From JAOPZW01 sp963788935 (lineage in GTDB: Bacteria; Actinomycetota; Thermoleophilia; Solirubrobacterales; Solirubrobacteraceae): a DNA stretch of 64,000 bases. The notes beneath the pieces are model-generated. The model was not told the origin of the DNA. It did no database searches and saw nothing but the letters and a program-made list of their open reading frames with translations. Positions 54,371 through 63,010 of this stretch are shown here, one piece after another. Every line of letters starts with the position of its first letter. Positions within the stretch are counted from its first letter, which is position 1. The stretch covers positions 4,020 through 68,019 of the forward strand of contig CAWBIM010000011.1 in NCBI GenBank assembly GCA_963788935.1. Direction: 5' to 3'. The translations under genes were made by a program, and so were the position numbers.

Positions 54371-54850
54371 TCATCCGCGGCGCGTTGCTTGCGGCGGGCC
54401 GACGGTCACACCCAGTTGCGCGGCCAGCGAGGCGCCGTCCCACAGCGTGCGCTGGGAGGCGATGGCGCCACGGTCGAAATCAACGACGACGATGGCCGCC
54501 ACCGACGCGTGGCGCCCGGTGGGTTCGATCCCCGGGATCAGCCACGTCATCTCGCAGTCGTGCACGAACGAGACGGTGAGCTCATCGACGAGGTGGAAGC
54601 GATCCACGGTCCGTGAGCGTCGGGCGAATCCGAGATCACCGGGCAGACACGGCAGCACCACCTCGCGGTAGAAGCGCTCGACATCGGGCCGTCCGTCCGC
54701 TCCGGTCATCGTGGGGAGGTGCCGGACCGAGGTCGCGGCCGTCATGTCGGCCATCGCCGCGTCGACGTCCCGGCGAGTGAAGAGCGCCTCCAGGTGGTCA
54801 TCCCACCTGCCCTCCAGCTTGCGCATGAACCGGGCGATCTCGGTCGTCAT
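54371..54850 (-). CDS. NTF2/SnoaL-like family protein
   Basis: 159 residues from the ATG at 54850 (MTTEIARFMRKLEGRWDDHL). The cone-shaped NTF2 fold is suggested by an N-terminal helix pair, ERFYREVVLPCLPGDLGFAR, then antiparallel strands VDRFHLVDELTVSFVHDCEM and VAAIVVVDFDRGAIASQRTL. It lacks a recognisable catalytic pair. On the same strand as, and 40 nt downstream of, the DUF1326 gene. Confidence 0.82.
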   Translation of the reverse strand: MTTEIARFMRKLEGRWDDHLEALFTRRDVDAAMADMTAATSVRHLPTMTGADGRPDVERFYREVVLPCLPGDLGFARRSRTVDRFHLVDELTVSFVHDCEMTWLIPGIEPTGRHASVAAIVVVDFDRGAIASQRTLWDGASLAAQLGVTVGPPQATRRG

Positions 54851-54890
54851 CGTCCCAGGAGATGATGCGTGGGATCGATCCGCACGCGAC

Positions 54891-55496
54891 CTATCCGGCG
54901 TAGTCGAACCTCGAGCCATAGCCGCAGACGCCGCTGTAGCTGAACGCCAGCGGGCCATCGTCGACCACGAGCTGGTCGGCGACGAGCTCCTCGCCGGCCT
55001 GCCCGTGGCCGGGGATCACGCACGTGACGGTCTCGTCGCCGGGAAAACGGTCACGGATACGGACGCTAACCCGGTCCCGGATGCGCAGCCACTGGCGCTG
55101 ACGCGTGTGGTCGACGTCGATCGAGACAGGGCGCACGGCAACGAGCTCGCTCGCCTTCCACGTCCACGGGAAGTGGCGCTCCGCGTCGCCGCCGAGCCGC
55201 CCGCTGAAGATGCCCTCGAGCGCGTCGCGCTGCTCCACCGAACCGTTTGCATCCAGGTACAGGATCCACGTCCACGGAGACCCCGGCTCATCGTCGCTGT
55301 ATCGGATCGCCATCGCGACGGGCGACCCGGCCAGGTCGATCCCATCCGCCGCGCCCTCCTCGATCAACCACGACAGCACGCCCATGCACTCGCCATGCGT
55401 GGACCGGCCGCCGCCGACCCCATCGATCCGCCGGCAAGGACAGATCGCGTCGCAGTTGCACGACTCGAAGTACGTGCCACGAATCCGCCAGCTCAT
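54891..55496 (-). CDS. DUF1326 domain protein
   Basis: 201 residues starting MSWRIRGTYFESCNCDAICP. The Cys-rich start (SCNCDAICPC) followed by a strand-rich body (DLAGSPVAMAIRYSDDEPGS; LEGIFSGRLGGDAERHFPWT) is diagnostic for DUF1326. Function unknown; the paired cysteines could bind a metal. It overlaps the SDR gene by 4 nt (ATGA), so the two are coupled. Confidence 0.92.
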   Translation of the reverse strand: MSWRIRGTYFESCNCDAICPCRRIDGVGGGRSTHGECMGVLSWLIEEGAADGIDLAGSPVAMAIRYSDDEPGSPWTWILYLDANGSVEQRDALEGIFSGRLGGDAERHFPWTWKASELVAVRPVSIDVDHTRQRQWLRIRDRVSVRIRDRFPGDETVTCVIPGHGQAGEELVADQLVVDDGPLAFSYSGVCGYGSRFDYAG

Positions 55497-56239
55497 CCTG
55501 GTCCTCGGCGAAGCCTGATCGCGTTGAGGTCGCGCTCGCGGAGCTCATCGAGCCGGCCCAGCAGCTCGTCGACGTCGTCGTGCTCGGCGTGCAGGTAGCG
55601 GCCGGCGAGCGGGTCGTACCGGCCGGTCGAGAGCTTGCGGACGAGCTCCGGAGCGAGCTCGGGCGGCGTCCACGGCGCATCGTCGGGCAACGCGCCCGCG
55701 TTCAGGTCCGTCTTCACCAGGCCGGGGCTGAAGAAGAACACGGGAATCCGCCCGGCGAGCTCGTTGGCCAGCATCTCGCCGTAGCGACACACGGCGGCCT
55801 TGCTCGGCGCATACGCGGTGCTCTGGCCGCCGGGCAGGTAGGCCGCGCCGCTGCCGGTGATCACGATCCGACCACGGCCGCGCTCGAGCATGCCCGGGAC
55901 CACGGCCCGGCAGCACAGGTGAACGCCGAGGACGTTGACCTCATAGATCTGCCACCACTCGTCCAGGTCGATCTCCCACGACGACCGCTGCGCATGACCC
56001 TCGCTGACACCCGCGTTGGCGACCAGCAGGTCGACCTCGCCCACCTCGGCCACCATCCGCTCGACCGAGGCGCGATCGGCGACGTCGACCTGCACCCACT
56101 TCCCGCCGATCTCACTCGCGACCGCCTGGACCTGCGCGTCGCTGCGCGCGCCCACGACAACGTCCCAGCCGTCGCTCGCCAGTGCCCGCGCGATACCCGC
56201 TCCGATCCCACGGCCGCCGCCGGTCACAAGCGCTCGCAT
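55493..56239 (-). CDS. SDR-family oxidoreductase
   Basis: 248 residues from the ATG at 56239. MRALVTGGGRGIGAGIARAL is the cofactor motif. LLVANAGVSEGHAQ, IVITGSGAAYLPGGQSTAYA (catalytic Ser and YxxxK region, YAPSKAAVCRYG) and FFFSPGLVKTDLNAGALPDD follow in classical order. The C-terminal part (LSTGRYDPLAGRYLHAEHDD) is longer than usual. Substrate unknown. First gene of a short operon with the DUF1326 gene and perhaps the NTF2-like gene. Confidence 0.92.
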   Translation of the reverse strand: MRALVTGGGRGIGAGIARALASDGWDVVVGARSDAQVQAVASEIGGKWVQVDVADRASVERMVAEVGEVDLLVANAGVSEGHAQRSSWEIDLDEWWQIYEVNVLGVHLCCRAVVPGMLERGRGRIVITGSGAAYLPGGQSTAYAPSKAAVCRYGEMLANELAGRIPVFFFSPGLVKTDLNAGALPDDAPWTPPELAPELVRKLSTGRYDPLAGRYLHAEHDDVDELLGRLDELRERDLNAIRLRRGPG

Positions 56240-56262
56240 CCCACGCGACCCTAACGCCCGGC

Positions 56263-56559
56263 TCAGTCCTCGGGGCTGACCGCGTGCAGCTCGATGCGGT
56301 AGACGAGCGTGTCCTCGTCGATCGGCCCCGCGTGCGCCGCGCGGCCGCGCAGGGTCTCGCGGTCGGGCTCGCCGGCCCGTCGGACGTCCGCCTCGGTGAT
56401 CGCCGCGAACGGGACGAGCTCGATGGCGTCGACCTCGATCAGACCGAGGCCGACCCGGTAGCGGCCGCCCTGCTTGACCTGTGGCCGCTTCCACAGCCGG
56501 ACCGACAACGTGATGTCGCCGGCCAGGACGTCGTCGCGCAACTCGCGGCTGAACTCCAC
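56263..56559 (-). CDS. ASCH-domain-like small protein
   Basis: 98 residues, MEFSRELRDDVLAGDITLSV onward. The sequence LRDDVLAGDITLSVRLWKRP followed by VKQGGRYRVGLGLIEVDAIE resembles the PUA-related ASCH fold, where a TxR-type motif precedes a VGxG barrel strand. Such proteins are thought to bind RNA or nucleotides. The C-terminal DEDTLVYRIELHAVSPED is a final strand. It is close to the SDR gene upstream of the same-strand operon. Confidence 0.7.
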   Translation of the reverse strand: MEFSRELRDDVLAGDITLSVRLWKRPQVKQGGRYRVGLGLIEVDAIELVPFAAITEADVRRAGEPDRETLRGRAAHAGPIDEDTLVYRIELHAVSPED

Positions 56560-56595
56560 GCCCGGACGCTACTCGGCGGCTGGTGACGTGGCGCG

Positions 56596-57288
56596 TCAGG
56601 CCCGGCCTCGTGGCGTGACCAGGCTCGCCTCGTAGGCGAAGACGACGGCTTGGACCCGGTCGCGCGCGTTGAGCTTGGCCAGGACGTGTTTGACGTGGGT
56701 CTTGACGGTGGCCTCGCTGAGGACGAGGTCGGCCGCGATCTCGGCGTTGGACAGGCCGCGGGCGACGAGCGTCAGGACCTCGACCTCGCGTGGGGTGAGG
56801 TCGTGGAGCGCGGCGGGGGGCGAGTCCGGCGGCGCGGTGCGGATGAAGCTTTCGATCAGGCGCTTGGTGATGGCCGGGGCGATCAGTGCGTTGCCCTGGG
56901 CCACGATGCGGACGGCGTCGATGAGCTGCTCAGGCGGCACGTCCTTGAGCAGGAAGCCGCTGGCGCCGGCGCGCAAGGCGTTGTAGACGTACTCGTTCAG
57001 GTCGAAGGTGGTGAGCATCAGCACCGCGGTCTCGTCGTGGGCGTCGGCGAGGATGCGGCGCGTCGCCTCGATGCCGTCGAGGTCGGGCATCTTGATGTCC
57101 ATCAGGACGACCCGGGGCCGCCGCTTCCGCGCGAGGTCGACGGCGTCCCTGCCGTCCTCGGCCTCGCCGACGACCGTTATCCCGGGCTGCGCGTCGAGGA
57201 TCGAGCGAAAGCCGGCGCGCACCAGGGCCTGGTCGTCGGCGACGAGGACCGAGACGGGCTCAGCCTGGCTCGCATCGGCCGGATCCAT
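56596..57288 (-). CDS. NarL/FixJ-family response regulator (second locus)
   Basis: 230 residues from the ATG at 57288. The receiver has VLVADDQALVRAGFRSILDA, RVVLMDIKMPDLDGIEATRR (phosphoacceptor Asp) and GFLLKDVPPEQLIDAVRI. The HTH is LTPREVEVLTLVARGLSNAE then IAADLVLSEATVKTHVKHVL. It closely resembles the response regulator at 30104-30769. It is divergent from two kinase-like genes, 108 nt away, that look unable to autophosphorylate, so its normal phosphate donor is unclear. Confidence 0.95.
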   Translation of the reverse strand: MDPADASQAEPVSVLVADDQALVRAGFRSILDAQPGITVVGEAEDGRDAVDLARKRRPRVVLMDIKMPDLDGIEATRRILADAHDETAVLMLTTFDLNEYVYNALRAGASGFLLKDVPPEQLIDAVRIVAQGNALIAPAITKRLIESFIRTAPPDSPPAALHDLTPREVEVLTLVARGLSNAEIAADLVLSEATVKTHVKHVLAKLNARDRVQAVVFAYEASLVTPRGRA

Positions 57289-57396
57289 GGCTGGACCGTA
57301 ACGGCGGGGCGGGGCGTCCGCCTCACCCTCAGGGAGCAGAACGGGTTCGCCCCGCGGGATGAGGTCGACGGCTTGGTGCGGGACTAGGATCCGGCC

Positions 57397-58500
57397 ATGC
57401 TCCGGGAGCGCGGCATCCGGGTCGATCTCGCCCTCGCCGCCGCGCTCACGGTGATCGGCGTCGCGATAACGCTCGGTCCGGATGCCCGCGATGGAGCGAT
57501 CGTCGGGACGCTGTTGATCCCGACCGTGACGCTGCCGGTGATCTGGCGTTGGCGAGCGCCCTTGGCGGCGTCGGTCGCCTTCGGCGTGGGCGTTTTCGTG
57601 AGCGGGATCCCGACCTTCGACCAGACCCGTTGCGGGGTCGCCATTCCGGCGGCGCTGTTGATCGTGTTCAGCCTCGGCGCCCGCGTGGAGACGGGCCGCG
57701 CGCTCGCAGGTCTCGCGGCGGTGCTGGCTGGGCTCGGTGTGCTGCTGTTGACGGACCCGGTGCTCGATGACGGCGGGGCATTCTTCCTCCCGATCACCGC
57801 CGGGGTGTGGGCCGCCGGCCGCTTCGCGAGGTCCAGGATGCGGGTGGCGGCCGGGCTCGCCCAGCGCACGCACGACCTCGAGCAGACGCGCGAGGCGACC
57901 GCCGCGCTCGCGGTCGACATCGAGCGGGCGAGGCTCGCCTCGACGCTTGACGTGGCGGTTCGCGAGCGTATCCGCTCACTCGTGGAGCGCGCCGCCACCG
58001 CCGAGCGGGGCGAGGGCGAGTCCATCGCGGCCTTCCACGCCATCGAGACCGAGGGCCGCGCGTGCCTCAACGCGATGCGAGAGCTGCTGGGCGTGCTGCG
58101 CAGCGACAGGCACGACATGTCGCCGCGGCCGACGCTCGCGCAGCTGGAGACGCTGTTACGGCCGGACCGCGGCCGCGGACTGGTCGCACTCGGGGTGGAG
58201 GGCCGGCGGCGGGCGCTGCCGGCGGGGGTCGAGCTCGCCGCCTACCGCATGATCGAACTCGCCCTCGAGGCGTTCGCGGCCGGCGGCGAAGACGGGCCGG
58301 CCCACGTCATGTTGCGCTACGGGGGGACGTCGCTGGAGCTGGAGGTCCACGGCTCGCTCCCAGACGGCGCCTCGGTCGGCGCGCTGGCCGCGGCACGCGA
58401 GCGCGTCACGGCGCACGGCGGCAGCTTCGACACCGTGCGAGAGGGGGCCGGCCGCCTGCTGGTCCGAGCTCGCCTGCCGTTCGCGACCTCCGATGCCTGA
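57397..58500 (+). CDS. Degenerate sensor histidine kinase-like protein (first half)
   Basis: 367 residues from the ATG at 57397. Six or so helices (VDLALAAALTVIGVAITLGP; AGLAAVLAGLGVLLLTDPVL) precede a DHp-like helix ERARLASTLDVAVRERIRSL, which has Asp where the phosphoacceptor His should be. The C-terminal region still looks like a HATPase (PAGVELAAYRMIELALEAFA) but lacks the N-box Asn, the DxG motif and the G2 loop. It should not be a kinase by itself. It resembles the first half of the fused kinase at 30766-32787. Its stop overlaps the start of the next gene by 8 nt. Confidence 0.8.
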   Translation: MLRERGIRVDLALAAALTVIGVAITLGPDARDGAIVGTLLIPTVTLPVIWRWRAPLAASVAFGVGVFVSGIPTFDQTRCGVAIPAALLIVFSLGARVETGRALAGLAAVLAGLGVLLLTDPVLDDGGAFFLPITAGVWAAGRFARSRMRVAAGLAQRTHDLEQTREATAALAVDIERARLASTLDVAVRERIRSLVERAATAERGEGESIAAFHAIETEGRACLNAMRELLGVLRSDRHDMSPRPTLAQLETLLRPDRGRGLVALGVEGRRRALPAGVELAAYRMIELALEAFAAGGEDGPAHVMLRYGGTSLELEVHGSLPDGASVGALAAARERVTAHGGSFDTVREGAGRLLVRARLPFATSDA

Positions 58501-59287
58501 CCGCTCGCTCATCGCCGTCGCGGCGGCGTTCGGTGCCGGCGGCCTCCTCCTCGCCGCGGCGCTCCTCGACCTCGACCTTCCCGACGTGCTCGCCCTCGGC
58601 GTCGCGGCGGCCGCCTACGGCTGTGGTCGCTACGCCGAGCCGCGTGCCGGAGCGGCCGGTGCGCTGGGCCTGTTCGCTGCGCTCGCCGCCGGCGGAGGCA
58701 GCATCGTGCCGGTCGTCCTCTGCACCGCCGGACCGTGGATTGCCGGGCGCGTCCTGCGCTCACACGACGAGCTGGTGGCTGCCCTCGAGGCCCGCACGAG
58801 CGAGCTCGCCGCCGAGCAGGACGCCCTCGGGCGCCTCTCCGTCACGCACGAGCGCGCACGGATCGCGCGCGAGCTTCACGACATCGTTGCGCATCACCTC
58901 GCGGTAATCGTGGTGCAGGCGGGAGCAGGTCGGATCGCGGCCGACGAGCACGACGACGTCGAGCGCTTCGCCCGGATCCGCCGGTCAGGCGAGGAGGCGC
59001 TCGCGGACATGAGCCGTCTCGTCGACCTGGTGCAGCCCGGGACAACCGGCGCCCGCCCTCTCCTCCTCTTCGACGGTCCGTTCCGCCGTCGGGAGGGCCT
59101 CGAGCCGCGCGTCGGGAATCGGCGTGCCGGTATCGACGGAGCGTCCGTAGGTGCCGTCGGCCAGGCGCGCCTCGGCGCGCTCCACGGCGGCCAGCTGGTC
59201 CTTGAGGTCCTGGGTCCGGCCGACGTCGAACTCCTGCTGATAGAGCGCCTGCGAGCCGTCCTCGCCGGGATCGTCCTGTTCGCCTGA
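58493..59287 (+). pseudogene. Truncated sensor histidine kinase (phosphoacceptor domain only)
   Basis: From the ATG at 58493, four helices (LIAVAAAFGAGGLLLAAALL; AALAAGGGSIVPVVLCTAGP) are followed by an intact HisKA_3 segment, HERARIARELHDIVAHHLAV, then IVVQAGAG and ALADMSRLVDLVQPG. At about 59040 kinase similarity stops. The rest of the ORF to 59287 is simply the antisense of the DksA-like gene. The HATPase domain is missing. It corresponds to the second half of the fused kinase at 30766. Whether this reflects a real deletion or an assembly join is unknown. Confidence 0.7.
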
Positions 59288-59371
59288 CGCCTCGGGCGCC
59301 AGGCCGGAGATCTCCTGTTCGATGCGCTCGCGCTCGAGCGCGAGGAGTTGGCGGGCGCGATCAGGATCCAT
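58985..59371 (-). CDS. DksA/TraR-like protein, 3' end altered
   Basis: 128 residues from the ATG at 59371. The helical hairpin (ARQLLALERERIEQEISGLA; QQEFDVGRTQDLKDQLAAVE) and the short globular end RLADGTYGRSVDTGTPIPDA then RLEALPTAERTVEEEER match zinc-finger-less DksA/TraR-like proteins of actinobacteria. After about residue 106 the frame runs into the antisense of the truncated kinase (GAGCPGLHQ onward), so the native last codons appear lost. It may influence transcription in stress responses, as family members do. Confidence 0.7.
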   Translation of the reverse strand: MDPDRARQLLALERERIEQEISGLAPEASGEQDDPGEDGSQALYQQEFDVGRTQDLKDQLAAVERAEARLADGTYGRSVDTGTPIPDARLEALPTAERTVEEEERAGAGCPGLHQVDETAHVRERLLA

Positions 59372-59414
59372 CGAGCCACCCTACCGCCGACCTCCCTGCA
59401 CCACGCTCCTCGTG

Positions 59415-60386
59415 CTAGCCGCCGAGCTCGTCCTCGACGTAGACCCGGACGATCTCGTCGAAGTCGGCCTCCGCCGAGAAGCCGAGGGCGCGGGCGCGGC
59501 GCGGGTCGAAGTCCCGCGGCCAGCCCGCCACCATGCGCATGATCGCCTCGTCGGGCCGGCGGTGGATACGGCGCACCGCGTCTTCGCCGGCGAAGCGGCG
59601 CAGCGCCTCGATCTCGTCGGCGACCGTCGCGGAGACGCCGGGCATCGTCAGGCAGCGGCGATCGCCGAGCCCGGCGGCATCGATCGTGGCGGCGTGGAGC
59701 AGGAAGCCGATCGCCGAGCGCGGCGACGCGAACCAGTGACGCACGTCGGAGGACACCGGCAGCACCGCGTCCTGACCGTTCAGCGGCTCGCGGATGATGC
59801 TCGAGAAGAAGCCCGACGCCGCCAGGTTCGGCCTGCCCGGCCGCACGCAGATCGTCGGCAGGCGGATGGCGATGCCATCGACGAAGCCCCGACGAGCATG
59901 GTCCGACAGCAGCAGCTCGATCATCGCCTTCTGCGTGCCGTAGCTGGTGGCCGGCGTGACGCTGTGGTCGTCGCCGATGACGTCTGGAAACGGTGGTCCG
60001 AAGACGGCGATCGACGAGCTGTAGACCACGCGCGGCCGGTAGCCCTCACCGCAGGCGCGGATGGCGTCGAGCAGCATCCGCGTGGCATCGAGGTTCACGC
60101 GGTAGCCCTTCTCGAGATCGTCCTCCGCCTCGCCGGAGACCACCGCCGCAAGGTGGAAGATGACGTCGGGGCGGCCCGCCACGATCGAGGCCGCAACCCC
60201 CGGCTCGGTCAGGTCGGCCGCCGTGCTCTCCACGACGAAGCCCGGATCCCCCGACGGCTCCGCGACGACAAGATCGACGAGCGTCAGCTGCGAGATGCGC
60301 TCGGACCCCAGGCAGCCGTCGCGGACCAGCCGCTCCACGAGCTTGCCGCCCAACATCCCCGCCGCGCCGATGACCAGGATCCGCAT
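59415..60386 (-). CDS. denD: D-erythronate dehydrogenase-like NAD-dependent epimerase/dehydratase
   Basis: About 323 residues from the ATG at 60386 (an alternative ATG lies at 60401). The NAD motif is RILVIGAAGMLGGKLVERLV. VIFHLAAVVSGEAEDDLEKG, RVVYSSSIAVFGPPFPDVIG and SYGTQKAMIELLLSDHARRG (YxxxK) follow the extended-SDR order. IAIRLPTICVRPGRPNLAAS and GFFSSIIREPLNG are close to the D-erythronate dehydrogenase (DenD) subgroup, which oxidises C2 of four-carbon acid sugars. Related uronate enzymes are possible. The companion DenA-type genes are not in this window. Confidence 0.82.
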   Translation of the reverse strand: MRILVIGAAGMLGGKLVERLVRDGCLGSERISQLTLVDLVVAEPSGDPGFVVESTAADLTEPGVAASIVAGRPDVIFHLAAVVSGEAEDDLEKGYRVNLDATRMLLDAIRACGEGYRPRVVYSSSIAVFGPPFPDVIGDDHSVTPATSYGTQKAMIELLLSDHARRGFVDGIAIRLPTICVRPGRPNLAASGFFSSIIREPLNGQDAVLPVSSDVRHWFASPRSAIGFLLHAATIDAAGLGDRRCLTMPGVSATVADEIEALRRFAGEDAVRRIHRRPDEAIMRMVAGWPRDFDPRRARALGFSAEADFDEIVRVYVEDELGG

Positions 60387-60454
60387 CCGCCTCGGGCGCA
60401 TCGTAAGCCTCGACGCGCCTCCCAAGACTCGCGCCGAGGCCGGGTGACTCGTCC

Positions 60455-62825
60455 TTACTGTCGCGCCATGGCGATCTTGAGGCGTTCCTCGGGGGAGATC
60501 AGGTGGTCGAGGTCCTCCGCGGCGTCGGCGACGTCGAGCTGCACCCATTCGACGGTGCCGTTGAAGCGGCTGGCCTCGACGCTGTAGTCGTCGCTGACCG
60601 GTGACGCGGTATCGGAGCCGATGTCGCACGTCTCATCGGCCGAGAAGACCATCGGGACGGTGCCCTCGACCCGGCCCTCCCCGGTCTTGGCGCCGTCGAC
60701 GTACAGGGCGACATCGCCACCCTTGCCGAGCCCTCCGCCGTCGTAGGTGAACTCCATGCGCACCTGGTGGGTGCCCGGCGGCACCTCCGCGTCGCTCTCG
60801 ACGTGGAACTGCCGCATGCCGAACAGGTTGTAGGCGTATTTCGGCCTGCCGTCCTTGACGTAGAGGCTCCAGCCGGCGAACGCGCCGCCCTGGGCGATGA
60901 TCACGCCCTCTGCGCCGCCCTCCGGGACCGATCACCTCCGCGGTCACCGAGTGCGACTTGTTCTTGACGTTGATCACGACGTTCTCGGTGAGGCGCCCCA
61001 TACCGCCGAAGAGCAGCTGCGTGTTGCCCTTGATCAGCGTCGGCCGCCCGGCGATGTCGGAGTTGAAGCGCTCGACCCGGCGGTCATCGAGGGGCAGCAC
61101 GTTGTACTTGCGTGCCTCCTCCATGAAGAGCGCCTTCAGCTCCTCGAGCTTCTCCGGCATCTCCGCCGCGAGGTCGTGCGCCTGGCTCCAGTCCTTGTTC
61201 GTGTCGTACAGCTCCCACGTGTCGTCGGCGAACGGCGGCAGCGGCTCCATCACCCACGGGATCGAGTGCCGCGTGACCGCGGTCCAGCCCTCGTGGTAGA
61301 TCCCGCGGTTGCAGAACATCTCGAAGTACTGGGTCTCGTGGCGCTCGGCGGCCGCGGCGTCGTCGAACGCGTAGCGCATGCTCACGCCCTCGATCGGCCT
61401 CTGCTCCACGCCGTGCACCGTCTTGGGCTCCGGCAGGCCGGCCGCGTCGAGGACCGTGGGCGCGACGTCGATCACGTGGTGGAACTGGTGGCGCACCTCG
61501 CCGCGCGCGCGGATGCCGTTGGGCCACTGGACGATCGTGCCGTTGCGCGTCCCGCCCCAGTGCGAGGCGACCTGCTTGGTCCACTGATACGGCGTGTCCA
61601 TCGCATGCGCCCAGCCCACGGCGTAGTGGTTGTAGGCCTCCGGGGTGCCGAACTTGTCGATCCGCTCGGCCATGAACTCGGTCGTCTGGATCGCGGCGGC
61701 GCCGTTGAGGTTGATCAGCTCGTTGAAGCTGCCGGTCACGTCGCCCTCGGCGCTCGCGCCGTTGTCGCCGATGACGTAGTAGACGAGCGTGTCGCCGAGC
61801 GCGCCGATGTCGTCGAGCGCGTCGACGAGCCGCCCGACGTGGTAGTCGGTGTGCTCCAGGAAGCCGGCGTAGACCTCCATCTGGCGCGCCAGGACCGGCT
61901 TCAGGTCGTCGGGGATGTCGTCCCAGGCCGGGATCTCATCGGGCCGCTCGGTCAGCTCGGCCTCCGGCGGGATCACGCCGAGCTCCTTCTGGCGGGCGAA
62001 CGTCTCCTCCCGCAGCCGGTCCCAGCCCTGGTCGAAGCTGCCCTTGTAGTTGTCCGACCACTGGGGCGGGACGTGGTGCGGCGCGTGCGTGGCCCCCGGC
62101 GCGAAGTACATGAAGAACGGCTTGTCGCCCATCAGCGCCTTCTGCTGGCGGATCCAGCCGATCGCCTTGTCGGTCATGTCCTCGGTGAAGTGGTAGCCCT
62201 CCTCCGGGGTCTTGTCGGGCTCGACCGGCGTCGTCCCGTCGTAGATGGCGGGGTAGTACTGGTTCGTCTCGCCGCCGAGGAAGCCGTAGAAGTGCTCGAA
62301 CCCGCCGCCGCCGCTCGGCCACGAGTCGAACGGCCCGAGCGGGCTCGTCTCCCACACCGGCACCTCGTGGCACTTGCCGAACTGCGCCGTCGCGTAGCCG
62401 TTGAGCTTCAGCGTCTCCGCCAGCGGCGCGCACGTGTTCGGGCGGATCGAGTTGTAGCCCGGCGCCGACGTCGCGATCTCCGTGATCCCGCCCATCCCGA
62501 CCGAGTGGTGGTTGCGCCCGGAGAGCAGCGCCGCGCGCGTGGGCGAGCACAGCGCCGTCGTGTGGAAGCGCGTGAACTTCAAGCCGTCAGCGGCCAGGCG
62601 CTCGGCCGTCGGGGTGTGGCACGGGCCGCCGAACGCACTGGCACAACCGAACCCGGCGTCGTCGATCAACACGACCAGCACGTTCGGCGCGCCGGCCGGC
62701 GGCCGCAGCGGCTCGATCGGCGCGAACCTGGCGGCGGGATCCTTGGCGTCCTCGTAGACCGGGCCGTCGTAGGCACGATCCGGGATCGGAAGCACTTCAC
62801 GCTCGACGCCCATCGACTCGGACAA
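60455..62825 (-). CDS. Type I (formylglycine) arylsulfatase (frameshifted)
   Basis: About 785 residues. A TTG at 62825 has AGGAGA six nt upstream; ATG 62813 is an alternative. The sulfatase core opens APNVLVVLIDDAGFGCASAF (metal Asp pair), then TTALCSPTRAALLSGRNHHS, where Cys in CxPTR is converted to formylglycine. FFMYFAPGATHAPHHVPPQW, VYYVIGDNGASAEG and ASHWGGTRNGTIVQWP complete the site. No signal peptide is evident. The beta-sandwich C-terminus (GVIIAQGGAFAGWSLYVKDG to ISPEERLKIAMARQ) is in another frame, explained by one extra base near 60925. It removes sulfate from esters or sulfamates. A formylglycine-generating enzyme is not in the window. Confidence 0.92.
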
Positions 62826-63010
62826 TTCATCTCTCCTAGCAGACCAATGGAGGGGCACACGACCCCTCCGCCCGGCGATCGTCCCAGCGATCAACACGTC
62901 CTCCATCACCCGAAGCGGGCGATACGGCGAGCCGGCGTGTCGACCGTGCACCCGCCGGCGTTGGGGTCAAGGCGGAGGTCGCGACGAGGCCCAGCATAGG
63001 ATCGGCTCCG

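Noticed and set aside
54519..54540. tRNA T-loop-like string (GGTTCGATCCCCGGGATCA) on the plus strand
   Set aside because: It lies inside the NTF2-like coding sequence (WLIPGIEPTG region on the minus strand). No cloverleaf, anticodon arm or CCA end can be built around it.
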